DNA of 64,000 nucleotides, from positions 62,001 to 126,000 of the forward strand of contig NZ_JAKRMY010000007.1 in assembly GCF_022346005.1 (NCBI RefSeq), written 5' to 3'. Every line of letters starts with the position of its first letter. Position 1 is the first letter of the stretch. The notes under the pieces were generated by a model. It did no database searches. It saw nothing but the letters and a program-made list of their open reading frames with translations, and was not told where the DNA came from. This document shows positions 38,112 through 45,432 of this stretch, piece after piece. A program made the translations under genes and the position numbers. The DNA comes from Corynebacterium sp. ACRPS (GTDB taxonomy: Bacteria > Actinomycetota > Actinomycetes > Mycobacteriales > Mycobacteriaceae).

Positions 38112-38122
38112 ACCTCATAGCT

Positions 38123-38187
38123 AAGGCTGCGAGCCCGACCCGGGCTACTCGCCCACCCACACAAACGGCCGCGCACGCAGCCTTTTG
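38123..38187 (+). terminator. Terminator of the thyA-folA-mrx operon
   Basis: AAGGCTGCG at 38123-38131 pairs with CGCAGCCTT at 38176-38184 and is followed by TT. The 44-base loop holds a smaller hairpin (AGCCC/GGGCT). Confidence 0.72.
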
Positions 38188-38242
38188 GGGCGCACTCGCG
38201 CCCCACTGCTATGATGATCCGAGTTGCATACGCAACATCCCC

Positions 38243-38315
38243 GCCCCAGTAGCTCAGGGGATAGAGCACGGCTCTCCTAAAGCCGGTGTCGGAAGTTCGA
38301 ATCTTCTCTGGGGCA
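38243..38315 (+). tRNA. tRNA-Arg, anticodon CCT
   Basis: All cloverleaf parts can be drawn: acceptor GCCCCAG with CTGGGGC, D arm GCTC...GAGC, anticodon stem CGGCT/AGCCG with loop CTCCTAA giving anticodon CCT, and T arm GGAAG-TTCGAAT-CTTCT. The length is 73 bases without an encoded CCA (bases CGA follow the discriminator A). It marks the start of the accessory region. Confidence 0.95.
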
Positions 38316-38448
38316 CGAAGCGATCTGCTTTAAGGTAACCAACACTATTGGTATCGACTCTTTAAACCATGGTGTCAGGCCGGTCTGCACCCCGCCGGGG
38401 TAGACAATTTGCTTCAATGCGTGGTCCCAATTTTGGAGAAATGACCCT

Positions 38449-39246
38449 ATGAGTACATCCTTTCCCAGTGTGGAAATCACCGCGCATTCCCAAAAAGGAA
38501 ATAGCCATGCAACAAACGAAGATTCGTGGGGTAGCTATAAAAATTTAGTTTGGGTCATCGATGGAGCTTCGAATCCCAAAACCATCTCTGACGAGGTCGT
38601 TAGCTTTGTCAATGCTCTCAATACCCAACTCAAAAATTGTGCCGCTAACAATCCTCATGCTTCTTTAGCTACCATCCTCGCAGCATCCATCTCTGCGACA
38701 GCACAGACTGAAAACGTTCGTGCAAGTGCGACCGTAGCGCTGTGCCGATTCAATGAAAAAGATTTCGATTACCTCGTCCTTGGCGATGCTGGAATCGTTT
38801 TTGCGGATGCAGATTCTGACATCAAATTGCTCCAAGACACGCGCCTACAAGAATGCGCCGTTGTGGAACGGCAACGATACCGTGAGCTTTTAAAAGCAGG
38901 CTCTGCCCAAGGTGAAATTGAAAAGGCTCATCTCGCTCTTGTTGAAGCCGAGTCTAAGCTGCGCAACACCACAGGAGGGTTCTGGGTAGCCGAAACGGAA
39001 CCAAATGCGGCATGTCATGCTCTACAGGGACGCATCAAGAATGCCCAGTACCCAGTCATTCTAGGAACCGACGGGTTTATAGGGCTCGCTAAACCATCCG
39101 TACTTTTTTCACAGGCCCGTCAAGCTGAGGGTCTCCCATATAAGCTTGCAGAAATGACTGAAGCATTACTCCCACAATCTGGGAAAATTGATGATGCTAC
39201 CGTAATCACAGTAAATCTTCCGACCACGTATGACCGAGTGAAATGA
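38449..39246 (+). CDS. PP2C-family (PF13672-like) protein phosphatase
   Basis: This 265-residue soluble protein keeps all metal-binding Asp motifs of PP2C phosphatases: TNEDSWG (Asp25), WVIDGAS (Asp38), VLGDAGIVF, GTDGF (Asp208) and DDATVITV (Asp248/249). Asp-Gly-Ala-Ser in place of DGxG is of the PF13672 type rather than the PrpC/Stp type. It starts with GGAG 10 bases upstream, and its TGA overlaps the start of the next gene (ATGA). Base composition is visibly less GC-rich than in flanking housekeeping genes. No cognate kinase is nearby. Dephosphorylation of proteins is inferred from the family; the target is unknown. Confidence 0.82.
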   Translation: MSTSFPSVEITAHSQKGNSHATNEDSWGSYKNLVWVIDGASNPKTISDEVVSFVNALNTQLKNCAANNPHASLATILAASISATAQTENVRASATVALCRFNEKDFDYLVLGDAGIVFADADSDIKLLQDTRLQECAVVERQRYRELLKAGSAQGEIEKAHLALVEAESKLRNTTGGFWVAETEPNAACHALQGRIKNAQYPVILGTDGFIGLAKPSVLFSQARQAEGLPYKLAEMTEALLPQSGKIDDATVITVNLPTTYDRVK

Positions 39247-40028
39247 TTGGATTCGCGACAGCTAACGTTGGTCTAACTTGGTTATCCCACTTTATTGCGC
39301 TTTCCTCAATTGCTACCGCGGGTTATCAGTGGCTCACGCGTTTTAGTTCTCGCAAGAGGGTGCAGAAGTTCTTCGGCGCCTCCAATATCACGATCGTCAT
39401 TCCCATGCGGCTCTTGGAAAAGCGGAGGGTTATTGCGGAGCCTGATTTTGTAGCAGCTTCCCTTCTGGCAGAGTTTTTGAAAGCGGCAAAGATGGATGTG
39501 ACATTCGATTACGTCAATCCAGACGGCTCCATCGATCTGTCCACCGAAGGATTGGTCGTTATCTGCGGACCCAAAAATTCTTCCCTAGTCGCGAAAGCAA
39601 TGGACCACGATCCTTCCCTTCGCTTTCACGAAAGCGAAGGACATTGGAAGATCAGCGAAAGGCAAGGCTCCCAGGAGTTCCAGTCACTACTTGACCACGG
39701 TGAAACGGAAAGCGACACGGCGTATGTAGCACGTGCGCCACGGCGGCCAGGTTCCCGGCAAACATTTGTGTCAATCGCGGGTATCCATGCGCAAGGATCA
39801 GCAATCGCGGTTGCACACCTGACGGATAAACACAAATTCAAAAAGCTAGCCCAAAACGTTGGCGGAGACCTATTTTCGATGGTCGTTTCCGGGGATTTCT
39901 CCGATGAACCGTTGCGACCTAACGAAACCCATCAACTAGCGCTGTATACGCACGGGCCTCCTCAGGTGCATGCACCAACTGGGATAATTTCAACGAAAAG
40001 CTCGGCTCAGGGGCCCGAAAATGAGTAA
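39243..40028 (+). CDS. Membrane-anchored protein of unknown family, coupled to the PP2C gene
   Basis: I cannot name this 261-residue protein. One hydrophobic segment at about residues 9-27 probably anchors it with the bulk in the cytoplasm, since Arg/Lys-rich FSSRKRVQKFF follows. The soluble part has alternating beta strands and helices: NITIVIPMRLLE, then LVVICGPKNSSLVAKAM with a Gly-Pro loop suggesting a Rossmann-like fold, then TFVSIAGIHAQGSAIAVAHL and FSMVVSGDF. The start overlaps the PP2C stop by 4 bases, so the two proteins are made together and probably act together. Its AT-richer composition equals that of its partner. Confidence 0.75.
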   Translation: MIGFATANVGLTWLSHFIALSSIATAGYQWLTRFSSRKRVQKFFGASNITIVIPMRLLEKRRVIAEPDFVAASLLAEFLKAAKMDVTFDYVNPDGSIDLSTEGLVVICGPKNSSLVAKAMDHDPSLRFHESEGHWKISERQGSQEFQSLLDHGETESDTAYVARAPRRPGSRQTFVSIAGIHAQGSAIAVAHLTDKHKFKKLAQNVGGDLFSMVVSGDFSDEPLRPNETHQLALYTHGPPQVHAPTGIISTKSSAQGPENE

Positions 40029-40221
40029 TGATGACTGCTTGGCCCCACGATCAATCAAGGGCGCTGCACCAGAAGAAGCCGGGATGACAAACGCACCCCT
40101 CGTCGGCCTATTCTTGAGCTAATTCAGAACTAAGCTAAAATTACCACCGTTAATTTTGCAGGTTGGCGGGTGTTTTGCACCACGCTCACACACACCATAC
40201 GCCGTACAGAAAGGTACTCAG

Positions 40222-40551
40222 ATGATTACCACTATTCTTGCTGGGCTATTGGCTGCAGGCACTGGTTTAACCGGACCCAGCACTCCAACCACAGAAGCTT
40301 CCCCTGCAGCCCAACACCAAGGACATGCGTCCACGGCTACTCCTGACCGCGATACTTCTGACGTGCAGGCGCTTATCGATGATGCCCAAGACCAAGCCGG
40401 CTACGAGTTCATTACTGTGCGCTACGAAGGAGAATTCGCGCATATCGCTTTGGATCCCGAAACCTACAATCCGGATAGCGATAGGGCGACATTTGAAGCA
40501 GTGTCCCAGTTGCTCACTGAGAAGGGTTATGAGGTCACTGCAGTTCTCTAA
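40222..40551 (+). CDS. Small secreted hypothetical protein
   Basis: This 109-residue protein has a short hydrophobic N-terminus (MITTILAGLLAAGTGLTG) and a Pro/Thr/Ser/His-rich linker, then a compact acidic domain of about 55 residues (VQALIDDAQDQAGYEFITVRYEGEFAHIAL). AGAAAGG lies 8 bases before the ATG at 40222, which I prefer to the start at 40156. I recognise no family. It is separated from the PP2C pair by about 190 non-coding bases. Confidence 0.6.
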   Translation: MITTILAGLLAAGTGLTGPSTPTTEASPAAQHQGHASTATPDRDTSDVQALIDDAQDQAGYEFITVRYEGEFAHIALDPETYNPDSDRATFEAVSQLLTEKGYEVTAVL

Positions 40552-40794
40552 ACCGTAAGCCCTTACTGCCCCGCAGGGGCTTTATCCTCTGTTTTGTTGC
40601 TGTTTTGTGCTACAGCACGGCGCACTCGAAGTGCACCAACAAAGCCCAGCGCAAGGAATGCGGTAGCGGCCACGAGCGACCACTGCGCGGGGTTGGTCAT
40701 GCCTTCGCTTAAGGCCTGCACCACTGCCCCAGTCTGTTCACCGAATGGGCCATTTCCACCTTGCTCGCGCAATTGCGCGATGCTCGAGCCTGCG

Positions 40795-41265
40795 TGTCGA
40801 TTTGGGGTAGTTGGTACCGTGAGTCCGCGTAGTTGGTGCCAGGGTTGCGCGTACCTGGTACTGCAAGGGTTTTCTTTCATAGTTGATGTTGGCGACACCA
40901 CGATTCGTTGGTGTCACATCAACTTCTACTTGGAAAGAAGCTCATTGTTGTGGCTAACTTCAAACAAATTCTTACGATATGCCTTGACGGTGCTAGCTAT
41001 ACGCAGATCGCACATACATTGGGGTGGGGCCTAACCCCCGACGTGTCCATTTTCCGGGGGTCAGGCCCTCACTCGTAAGCCGTCTCAACAACGGCTACCG
41101 AATCCGCATAGGAGACTTTGACATGCGCAAAGCTACATCCCCAATAGGACCGGACAAATAGAGCAAAAGCCGGGCCGACTCAGTCGGGCCGCCCCGGTAC
41201 CAACTACCCAGAACACGGCAGTACCGAGTCCCCAGAACACCGGTACCAAAAACTCGCATCTGACA
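40795..41265 (+). mobile_element. IS21-like element, internally deleted, 471 bp
   Basis: The element begins TGTC and ends GACA. Its 25-base ends match at 17 positions, including the last nine (TTGGTACCG), and extra copies of GTAGTTGGTACC follow inside each end, a multiple-terminal-repeat pattern known for IS21. It is flanked by the 6-base direct repeat CCTGCG. Inside, a GTG frame at 40950 reads VANFKQILTICLDGASYTQI, resembling the N-terminus of IstA, but only about 28 codons remain before the sequence changes. No istB is present, so it cannot move by itself. Confidence 0.8.
41028..41067. repeat. Hairpin inside the IS remnant
   Basis: GGCCTAACCCCCG at 41028-41040 and CGGGGGTCAGGCC at 41055-41067 pair at 12 of 13 positions around a 14-base loop. 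It lies exactly where the IstA similarity stops and may mark the deletion or a second insertion. Confidence 0.6.
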
Positions 41266-42427
41266 CCTGCGGATTGACGGATAGCTTCGGCAATGCTGTC
41301 GGCGCCGGGCCCGGTGATTGCGGCATCGTCAAGCGCCTTCGGCAGTGTGAGCGCTAGGGCGGCCGATAAGACCGAACCGGATACGGCGGTGCCCAGTGAG
41401 GAACCAATCTGGCGCACGGTGCTCTGTGATGCGGAGGCTTGCCCGGAGTCATCGACGGGAATATCCCGCAGCACCGTGCCGGTCAGCTGCGCGGAGGCGA
41501 ACCCAAGCCCTAAACCGTATAGGGTCAGCGGGGCGGCGATGATCCAACCATTCGTGTCCGGCCCCATAAGCAGGACGAGGATTAGGACACCGACGACTTC
41601 CAAGCCGAGCCCGATGAGCACGGTGCCAGGCGCCCCGAACCGGGCCGCGACGTGGCGGGCTGCCGCACCGGAGAAGAATGCACCGATTGCCATGGCGGCC
41701 AGCAAAAGGTCCGCCGACATCGTGCTTAGATCCAATGCATTAATCAGGTACAGCGGCAGCACGAAAATGATGGCGAGCTCACCGATTGCTACCGCGCCTG
41801 CGGTGATATTGCCCCACGAGAACGTGGAATAAGAAAACAATCCAAGGTTCAACAGCGCCGAGCGTTGACCCCGCTCGCGGTGCTTTTCCCACCGAATAAA
41901 CAGCGCGAACCCCACAGCCGAAATCGCGAGCGCCACCGGCAAGCGGTCCGACCGCTGCTTCGCCGGAAATCACCGCGCTCCGCCCACCAAAGGCTGCGGC
42001 GCGGTACTTGCCGCGAAACACGGCATTAACGGTCGAAAGCACGGACGACATGATGAACGCAGCACCGATTTCCTGTACTGCGCACGCGGAGATCAGCGTG
42101 GCGGCGGAGGTAGAAAATCCCGCCAATACGCTGCCTGCCACAAATATTGTCAAGCCGATGAGGAAGGCGCGCTTGCGTCCCCAGGTATCAGCGATCTTGC
42201 CCGTTGACAGCAGCAGCGCAGCTAATAGCACCGCATAGAGTCTATTGACCCACTGCGCCTGCGTCAGGTTAAGCTGCAGGTCAGTGATGATCGAGGGCAA
42301 TGCCACGCCGACGATAGTGCCATCTAGAACAATGACACCCAGCCCGACGGAAAGAACCGCCAAGCTTATCCAATCGCGGCGAGTAGGCGCCGTAACGATT
42401 TCTTGTGCGCTGTGCTCTCGCTCATAG

Positions 42428-42874
42428 TTAGGCGTTCACCGAAGCATTGGCGCTGCCTGCATCTGGCTCCTTGATGGCCCGGCCCAAATTCACGAGAAAG
42501 ACCGTCAGCCCCACCGTGATAAAGATGTGGCCCAGCCCGGCGATGCCCGAAATCATCTCATTGGATTCCTTGCCCAACACCGTCAATATGCCGTGTGAAA
42601 TTTGCATGCCGACGGTGAGTACCACGCCTACGTTGTAGAGCCAGAAGAACGAGTTGAACAGCTGGTGGTGCCGCGACAGTGCAAAGACCTTTTCCAACGC
42701 CAAGAAGATAAGGAATAGCATGAAGCCTAGCGCCAGCAAGTGGGTGTGAGCCACGCTTAGCTGCGTATATTCGCCTTCCGGGAAATCTTGTAGCTTCGTA
42801 AACTCCCGATACAACAAGCCGGCGACCAAGCCCAAGACGAGGTAGAAAATCGCTGCCCTGTACAAAGCCTTCAT
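42428..42874 (-). CDS. DUF2871-family membrane protein
   Basis: This 148-residue protein has four hydrophobic helices and conserved features of DUF2871: FYLVLGLVAGLLYREFTK, then HTHLLALGFMLFLIFLALEK with His residues inside a helix, a later SHGILTVLG and GHIFITVGL. The spaced histidines could bind haem or metal, but this is conjecture. It was the first gene of an operon with the now broken MFS transporter, whose old ATG lies 2 bases past this stop. A 22-base palindrome about 115 bases upstream may be its operator. Confidence 0.8.
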   Translation of the reverse strand: MKALYRAAIFYLVLGLVAGLLYREFTKLQDFPEGEYTQLSVAHTHLLALGFMLFLIFLALEKVFALSRHHQLFNSFFWLYNVGVVLTVGMQISHGILTVLGKESNEMISGIAGLGHIFITVGLTVFLVNLGRAIKEPDAGSANASVNA

Positions 42875-42989
42875 ATCATTACTCCTTCCCAGTCATCGCT
42901 GTGACTGGATAGCCGAGGGGATCAAGTTCTCTAAATACATATCTTGCCCCGACTTGTCCGGCTTTGAATCGCAGAGGCGGTTGAAACTT

Positions 42990-43011
42990 CAATCAACCAG
43001 TAGGTTGATTG
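42990..43011. promoter_or_regulatory. 22-base palindrome, likely operator of the DUF2871/MFS operon
   Basis: CAATCAACC at 42990-42998 and GGTTGATTG at 43003-43011 are exact complements with a 4-base spacer. Size and symmetry suit a TetR- or MarR-type repressor, which commonly controls MFS efflux genes. No such repressor gene is found next to it. Confidence 0.5.
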
Positions 43012-43101
43012 GAGGCTTGTTCCCCTCGTGTCCACCAATCAGGGGTCGGGTCCCTTTTCTCGCTCGCGGGAGTTGACGTTGACAGCGGTGGTACTGCTCA
43101 G

Positions 43102-43356
43102 ATGATCGTTGCTGCATGGGGTACGCTCTCCAGCCAGCCCGCGGCCGTGAAACTCGGCCAAGAAAACTCCAAGGAGCAGCTCAAGCGCTCTAAGCGGTTC
43201 AAGGCAGAAGCAACGCGTGCAATTTTTAGCGGCATCGAACAGCGCAAGCAGCGCGATGCTCTAGTGTCCAGCGATAAAAACGTGCTGGATAGCTTGGTGG
43301 ATGCCTTGGCCAATATTATGGCCTCCGCAAAAGAAACTGGCCAGCTAGAAAGCTAA
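43102..43356 (+). CDS. Hypothetical protein, possibly a gene remnant
   Basis: The frame is 84 codons from the ATG at 43102 and is open upstream to about 43009 without a Met, where GVGSLFSLAGVDVDSGGT would be read. Codon choice looks coding. The product is helical and charged (SKEQLKRSKRFKAEATRA; SLVDALANIMASAKETGQ) without membrane segments. I recognise no family. The missing start and its place in an area of broken genes suggest a 5'-truncated gene. Confidence 0.4.
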   Translation: MIVAAWGTLSSQPAAVKLGQENSKEQLKRSKRFKAEATRAIFSGIEQRKQRDALVSSDKNVLDSLVDALANIMASAKETGQLES

Positions 43357-43380
43357 AATCCCAGGTTCACACACCGCAGC

Positions 43381-43420
43381 AAAAGCCCTAGGCCTCCAGT
43401 CTTCTGTGGAGGCCTGGGGC
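43381..43420 (-). terminator. Terminator of amtB-glnK
   Basis: GCCC-TA-GGCCTCCA (43385-43398) pairs with TGGAGGCC-TG-GGGC (43407-43420), with one mismatched step. On the minus strand it ends in TTTT and lies just beyond glnK. It also closes the transcript: no glnD gene follows. Confidence 0.8.
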
Positions 43421-43437
43421 GCTGGTGCGTTGGAGCC

Positions 43438-43776
43438 TTAAATAGCCTTCTCGCCTCGCTCGCCGGTGCGAACGCGGATGACGTCTTCGACGGGTGCGAT
43501 CCAAATCTTGCCGTCGCCGATTTCGCCGGTGCAGGCGGCGTCGACGATGGCATCGACAATCGCTTCGGCGTCATCGTCTGCCACGATGAGCTCGATTTTG
43601 GCCTTGGGCACAAAGGAGGTGGCGAATTGGGCACCGCGGTAGATTTCCTTGTTACCGCGTTGCTGGCCAAAGCCTTCGATTTCGGTGACCGTCATGCCCG
43701 GTGAGCCGAGTTTTTGTAGTGCTTGCTGGATATCATCAAGCGTAAAGGGCTTGACCACGGCTGTTACGAGTTTCAT
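43438..43776 (-). CDS. glnK: PII nitrogen-regulatory protein GlnK, with Phe at position 51
   Basis: This 112-residue PII protein senses 2-oxoglutarate, ATP and ADP and binds the ammonium channel AmtB. It has MKLVTAVVKPFTLDDIQQAL, the T-loop GFGQQRGNKEIYRGAQF, and the C-terminal GDGKIWIAPVEDVIRVRTGERGEKA (about residues 83-108). Residue 51, the Tyr that GlnD adenylylates in C. glutamicum, is Phe here (codon TTC); Tyr46 is kept. It lies 27 bases behind amtB. In C. glutamicum glnD follows glnK; here a terminator does. Regulation of AmtR by modified GlnK therefore seems impossible in the known way. Confidence 0.95.
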   Translation of the reverse strand: MKLVTAVVKPFTLDDIQQALQKLGSPGMTVTEIEGFGQQRGNKEIYRGAQFATSFVPKAKIELIVADDDAEAIVDAIVDAACTGEIGDGKIWIAPVEDVIRVRTGERGEKAI

Positions 43777-43803
43777 TGTTGCTCCTAGGTATCGCTGGGC
43801 GTT

Positions 43804-45126
43804 TTAGTTGCGGCTGGTGGTACCGCGCATAGCGCGGCCGCCAATGTCATAGCCGGTCTCACGGTGACCACCAAAGTCAATGCCGTCGGTTTCAATCTGG
43901 TCGGTCACGCGCCAGCCGATGGTCGCCTTCAAAATCACCGCAATGATGGCGGTAATGACTGCGGCGAAGGCCACGGCGATTGCGGCGATGAGGATCTGTA
44001 CGATGAGCAGCTTCCAGCCCTCGGCGCCGCCACCGGTGAAGATGCCGCGGTCATTGGCAAAGAAAGCAACCGCCACGGTGCCCCACAGGCCGGCGACCAG
44101 GTGGACGCCCACGACGTCGAGAGAGTCATCGAAGCCGAAGCGGAACTTCAGGCCCACGCCCAGGCAGCCCAGCATGCCGCCGAGGGCACCCATGATGAGC
44201 GAGGTCACTGGGTTCAGGTCGCCCGCAGCTGGGGTAATGGTGACAAGTCCTGCGACCACACCGGAGGCTGCACCCAGGGAGGTGCAGTAGTTATCGCGCA
44301 GCTTTTCCACGAGCAACCAGCCCAGGATTGCCGCAGCCGTTGCGGCGGTGGTGTTGACCCAGGCCAGGCCGGCGAGGCCATCGGCTGCGAAGGCGGAACC
44401 ACCGTTGAAGCCGAACCAACCAAACCACAGCAGGCCGGCACCGAGCATGACCATGGGCAGGTTGTGGGGGCGCTGCACGCTCTTCGGGAAGCCTTGGCGC
44501 TTGCCCACGACAATCGCGAGGACCAGTGCGGCCGTACCGGCGGAAATGTGGACGACGGTACCACCGGCAAAGTCAATGGGGGCCACAAGCGCTTCCCCGC
44601 CTTCGCTGCCAAAGATCCAGCTGGTGACGCTGCTTTCGCCCTCACCCAGGATGCCGCCGCCCCAGACCATGTGAGCCAGCGGGAAGTAGACAAAGGTTGC
44701 CCACAGGCCGCTGAATACCATCCAGGTACCGAACTTCACACGGCCGGCGAGTGCACCGGAGATAATCGCGGTGGAAATAACGGCGAAGGTGAGCTGGAAG
44801 CCGATATCAATGATATTGGCGTAGCCTTCCGCGCCTTCGAGGTATTCACCATTGGCATCAAAGATGGAATCCTTCAGCCCGAAGAACTCGAAGGGGTTGG
44901 CAACGATGCCGCCCCAGGACTCCGTGCCGTAGCTCATCGACCAGCCCCAGAGGACATAAATGATGCTGACTACCGCTAGTGAGCCGAAGGACATCAACAT
45001 CATATTGAGCACGCCGCGGCGCTCTGTCATGCCTCCGTAAAAAAGTGCCAGGGCTGGGGTCATGAGAAGCACGAGAGCCGCGCTCATGAGCATCCAGCTC
45101 GCATTGCCTGCGATCACCGAATCCAT
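43804..45126 (-). CDS. amtB: Ammonium transporter AmtB
   Basis: This 440-residue channel protein has eleven membrane segments and the ammonium transporter features FYGGMTERRGVLNMMLMSF, FAGGTVVHISAGTAALVLA (with a pore His), LGAGLLWFGWFGFNGGSA and GVHLVAGLWGTVAV (with the second pore His). I use the ATG at 45126 (MDSVIAGN), which has AAGGAG 8 bases upstream, rather than 45186. It forms an operon with glnK. An AmtR box lies about 65 bases upstream of the start. Confidence 0.96.
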   Translation of the reverse strand: MDSVIAGNASWMLMSAALVLLMTPALALFYGGMTERRGVLNMMLMSFGSLAVVSIIYVLWGWSMSYGTESWGGIVANPFEFFGLKDSIFDANGEYLEGAEGYANIIDIGFQLTFAVISTAIISGALAGRVKFGTWMVFSGLWATFVYFPLAHMVWGGGILGEGESSVTSWIFGSEGGEALVAPIDFAGGTVVHISAGTAALVLAIVVGKRQGFPKSVQRPHNLPMVMLGAGLLWFGWFGFNGGSAFAADGLAGLAWVNTTAATAAAILGWLLVEKLRDNYCTSLGAASGVVAGLVTITPAAGDLNPVTSLIMGALGGMLGCLGVGLKFRFGFDDSLDVVGVHLVAGLWGTVAVAFFANDRGIFTGGGAEGWKLLIVQILIAAIAVAFAAVITAIIAVILKATIGWRVTDQIETDGIDFGGHRETGYDIGGRAMRGTTSRN

Positions 45127-45432
45127 TGTTTCTCCTTGTAGGGTTCCTTCATTGCTTTTCATAACGGTAGTACTACAGGTATACAAATATCTATTGAGCT
45201 ATAGGTTAACCCCCAATGTGGGGCTACTTCGAGCTTGTCACCTCGTGGTTTCCCGCTTTTTAGCGCTAACCGCTGCCCACTCGAGCGAGGCTCCTTGGCC
45301 ACACCTCCACGACATCCGCCCAGGAGCTCAAAGAATTTACTGTGCGTTCACACCTATCCCAAGTTGCCTTAACTTCGGCGCAGTTAGATAGACGTTCCTG
45401 TTAACTACTCTCTCTCTGGAGGACCTTCCCCA
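45127..45432. other. Divergent regulatory region of amtB and the ABC importer
   Basis: This 306-base stretch holds the AmtR box (45191-45204) near amtB. Nearer the importer lies AAGTT-GCCTT-AACTT (45361-45375), a palindrome that only partly resembles an iron-regulator (DtxR) box. No gene is present. Confidence 0.6.
45191..45204 (-). promoter_or_regulatory. AmtR box upstream of amtB-glnK
   Basis: CTATTGAGCTATAG fits the AmtR core CTAT-N6-ATAG, with T-rich and A-rich flanks as in C. glutamicum amtA/amtB promoters. It lies 65-78 bases upstream of the amtB start codon, suitably placed to block the promoter. The regulator is encoded at 12324-13043. Confidence 0.8.

Larger units (their letters stand above)
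40789..41271. repeat. 6-base target duplication CCTGCG around the IS21-like element
   Basis: CCTGCG lies at 40789-40794 and again at 41266-41271. Removing the element and one copy restores an in-frame join (IRQSAG to SSIAQL) in the interrupted transporter, which confirms the ends. Confidence 0.85.
40563..42425 (-). pseudogene. Broken MFS drug-efflux transporter (14-helix EmrB/QacA type)
   Basis: Three reading frames together make one transporter. From 42425, ATG AGC GAG starts 2 bases after the stop of the DUF2871 gene but hits a frameshift within 20 bases. The frame then shows the N-terminal helices (GLGVIVLDGTIVGVALPSI and the GKIADTWGRKRAF motif A). Near 41945 a deletion with frameshift removes the short loop normally following AAVGPLAGG. 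The next frame carries the middle helices and ends in IRQSAG, where a 471-bp insertion (40795-41265) cuts the gene. The last part (SSIAQLREQGGNG to the stop at 40563) holds the final helix. It is beyond function. Confidence 0.85.

Noticed and set aside
40950..41072. IstA-like frame as a live transposase gene
   Set aside because: Only about 28 codons resemble IstA before the sequence changes and the frame ends; no catalytic domain is present.
38300..43400. Integrated element with an attachment repeat of the tRNA-Arg 3' end
   Set aside because: I looked for a second copy of the tRNA 3' end downstream and found none, and there is no integrase gene.
43864..44979. Open frame of 371 codons opposite amtB
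   Set aside because: Antisense shadow; a His/Gly/Asp-rich composition typical of reversed membrane protein genes.
45361..45375. AAGTT-GCCTT-AACTT as DtxR box of the ABC importer
   Set aside because: It is palindromic and well placed but departs from the DtxR core at key positions; kept only as a note in the intergenic entry.
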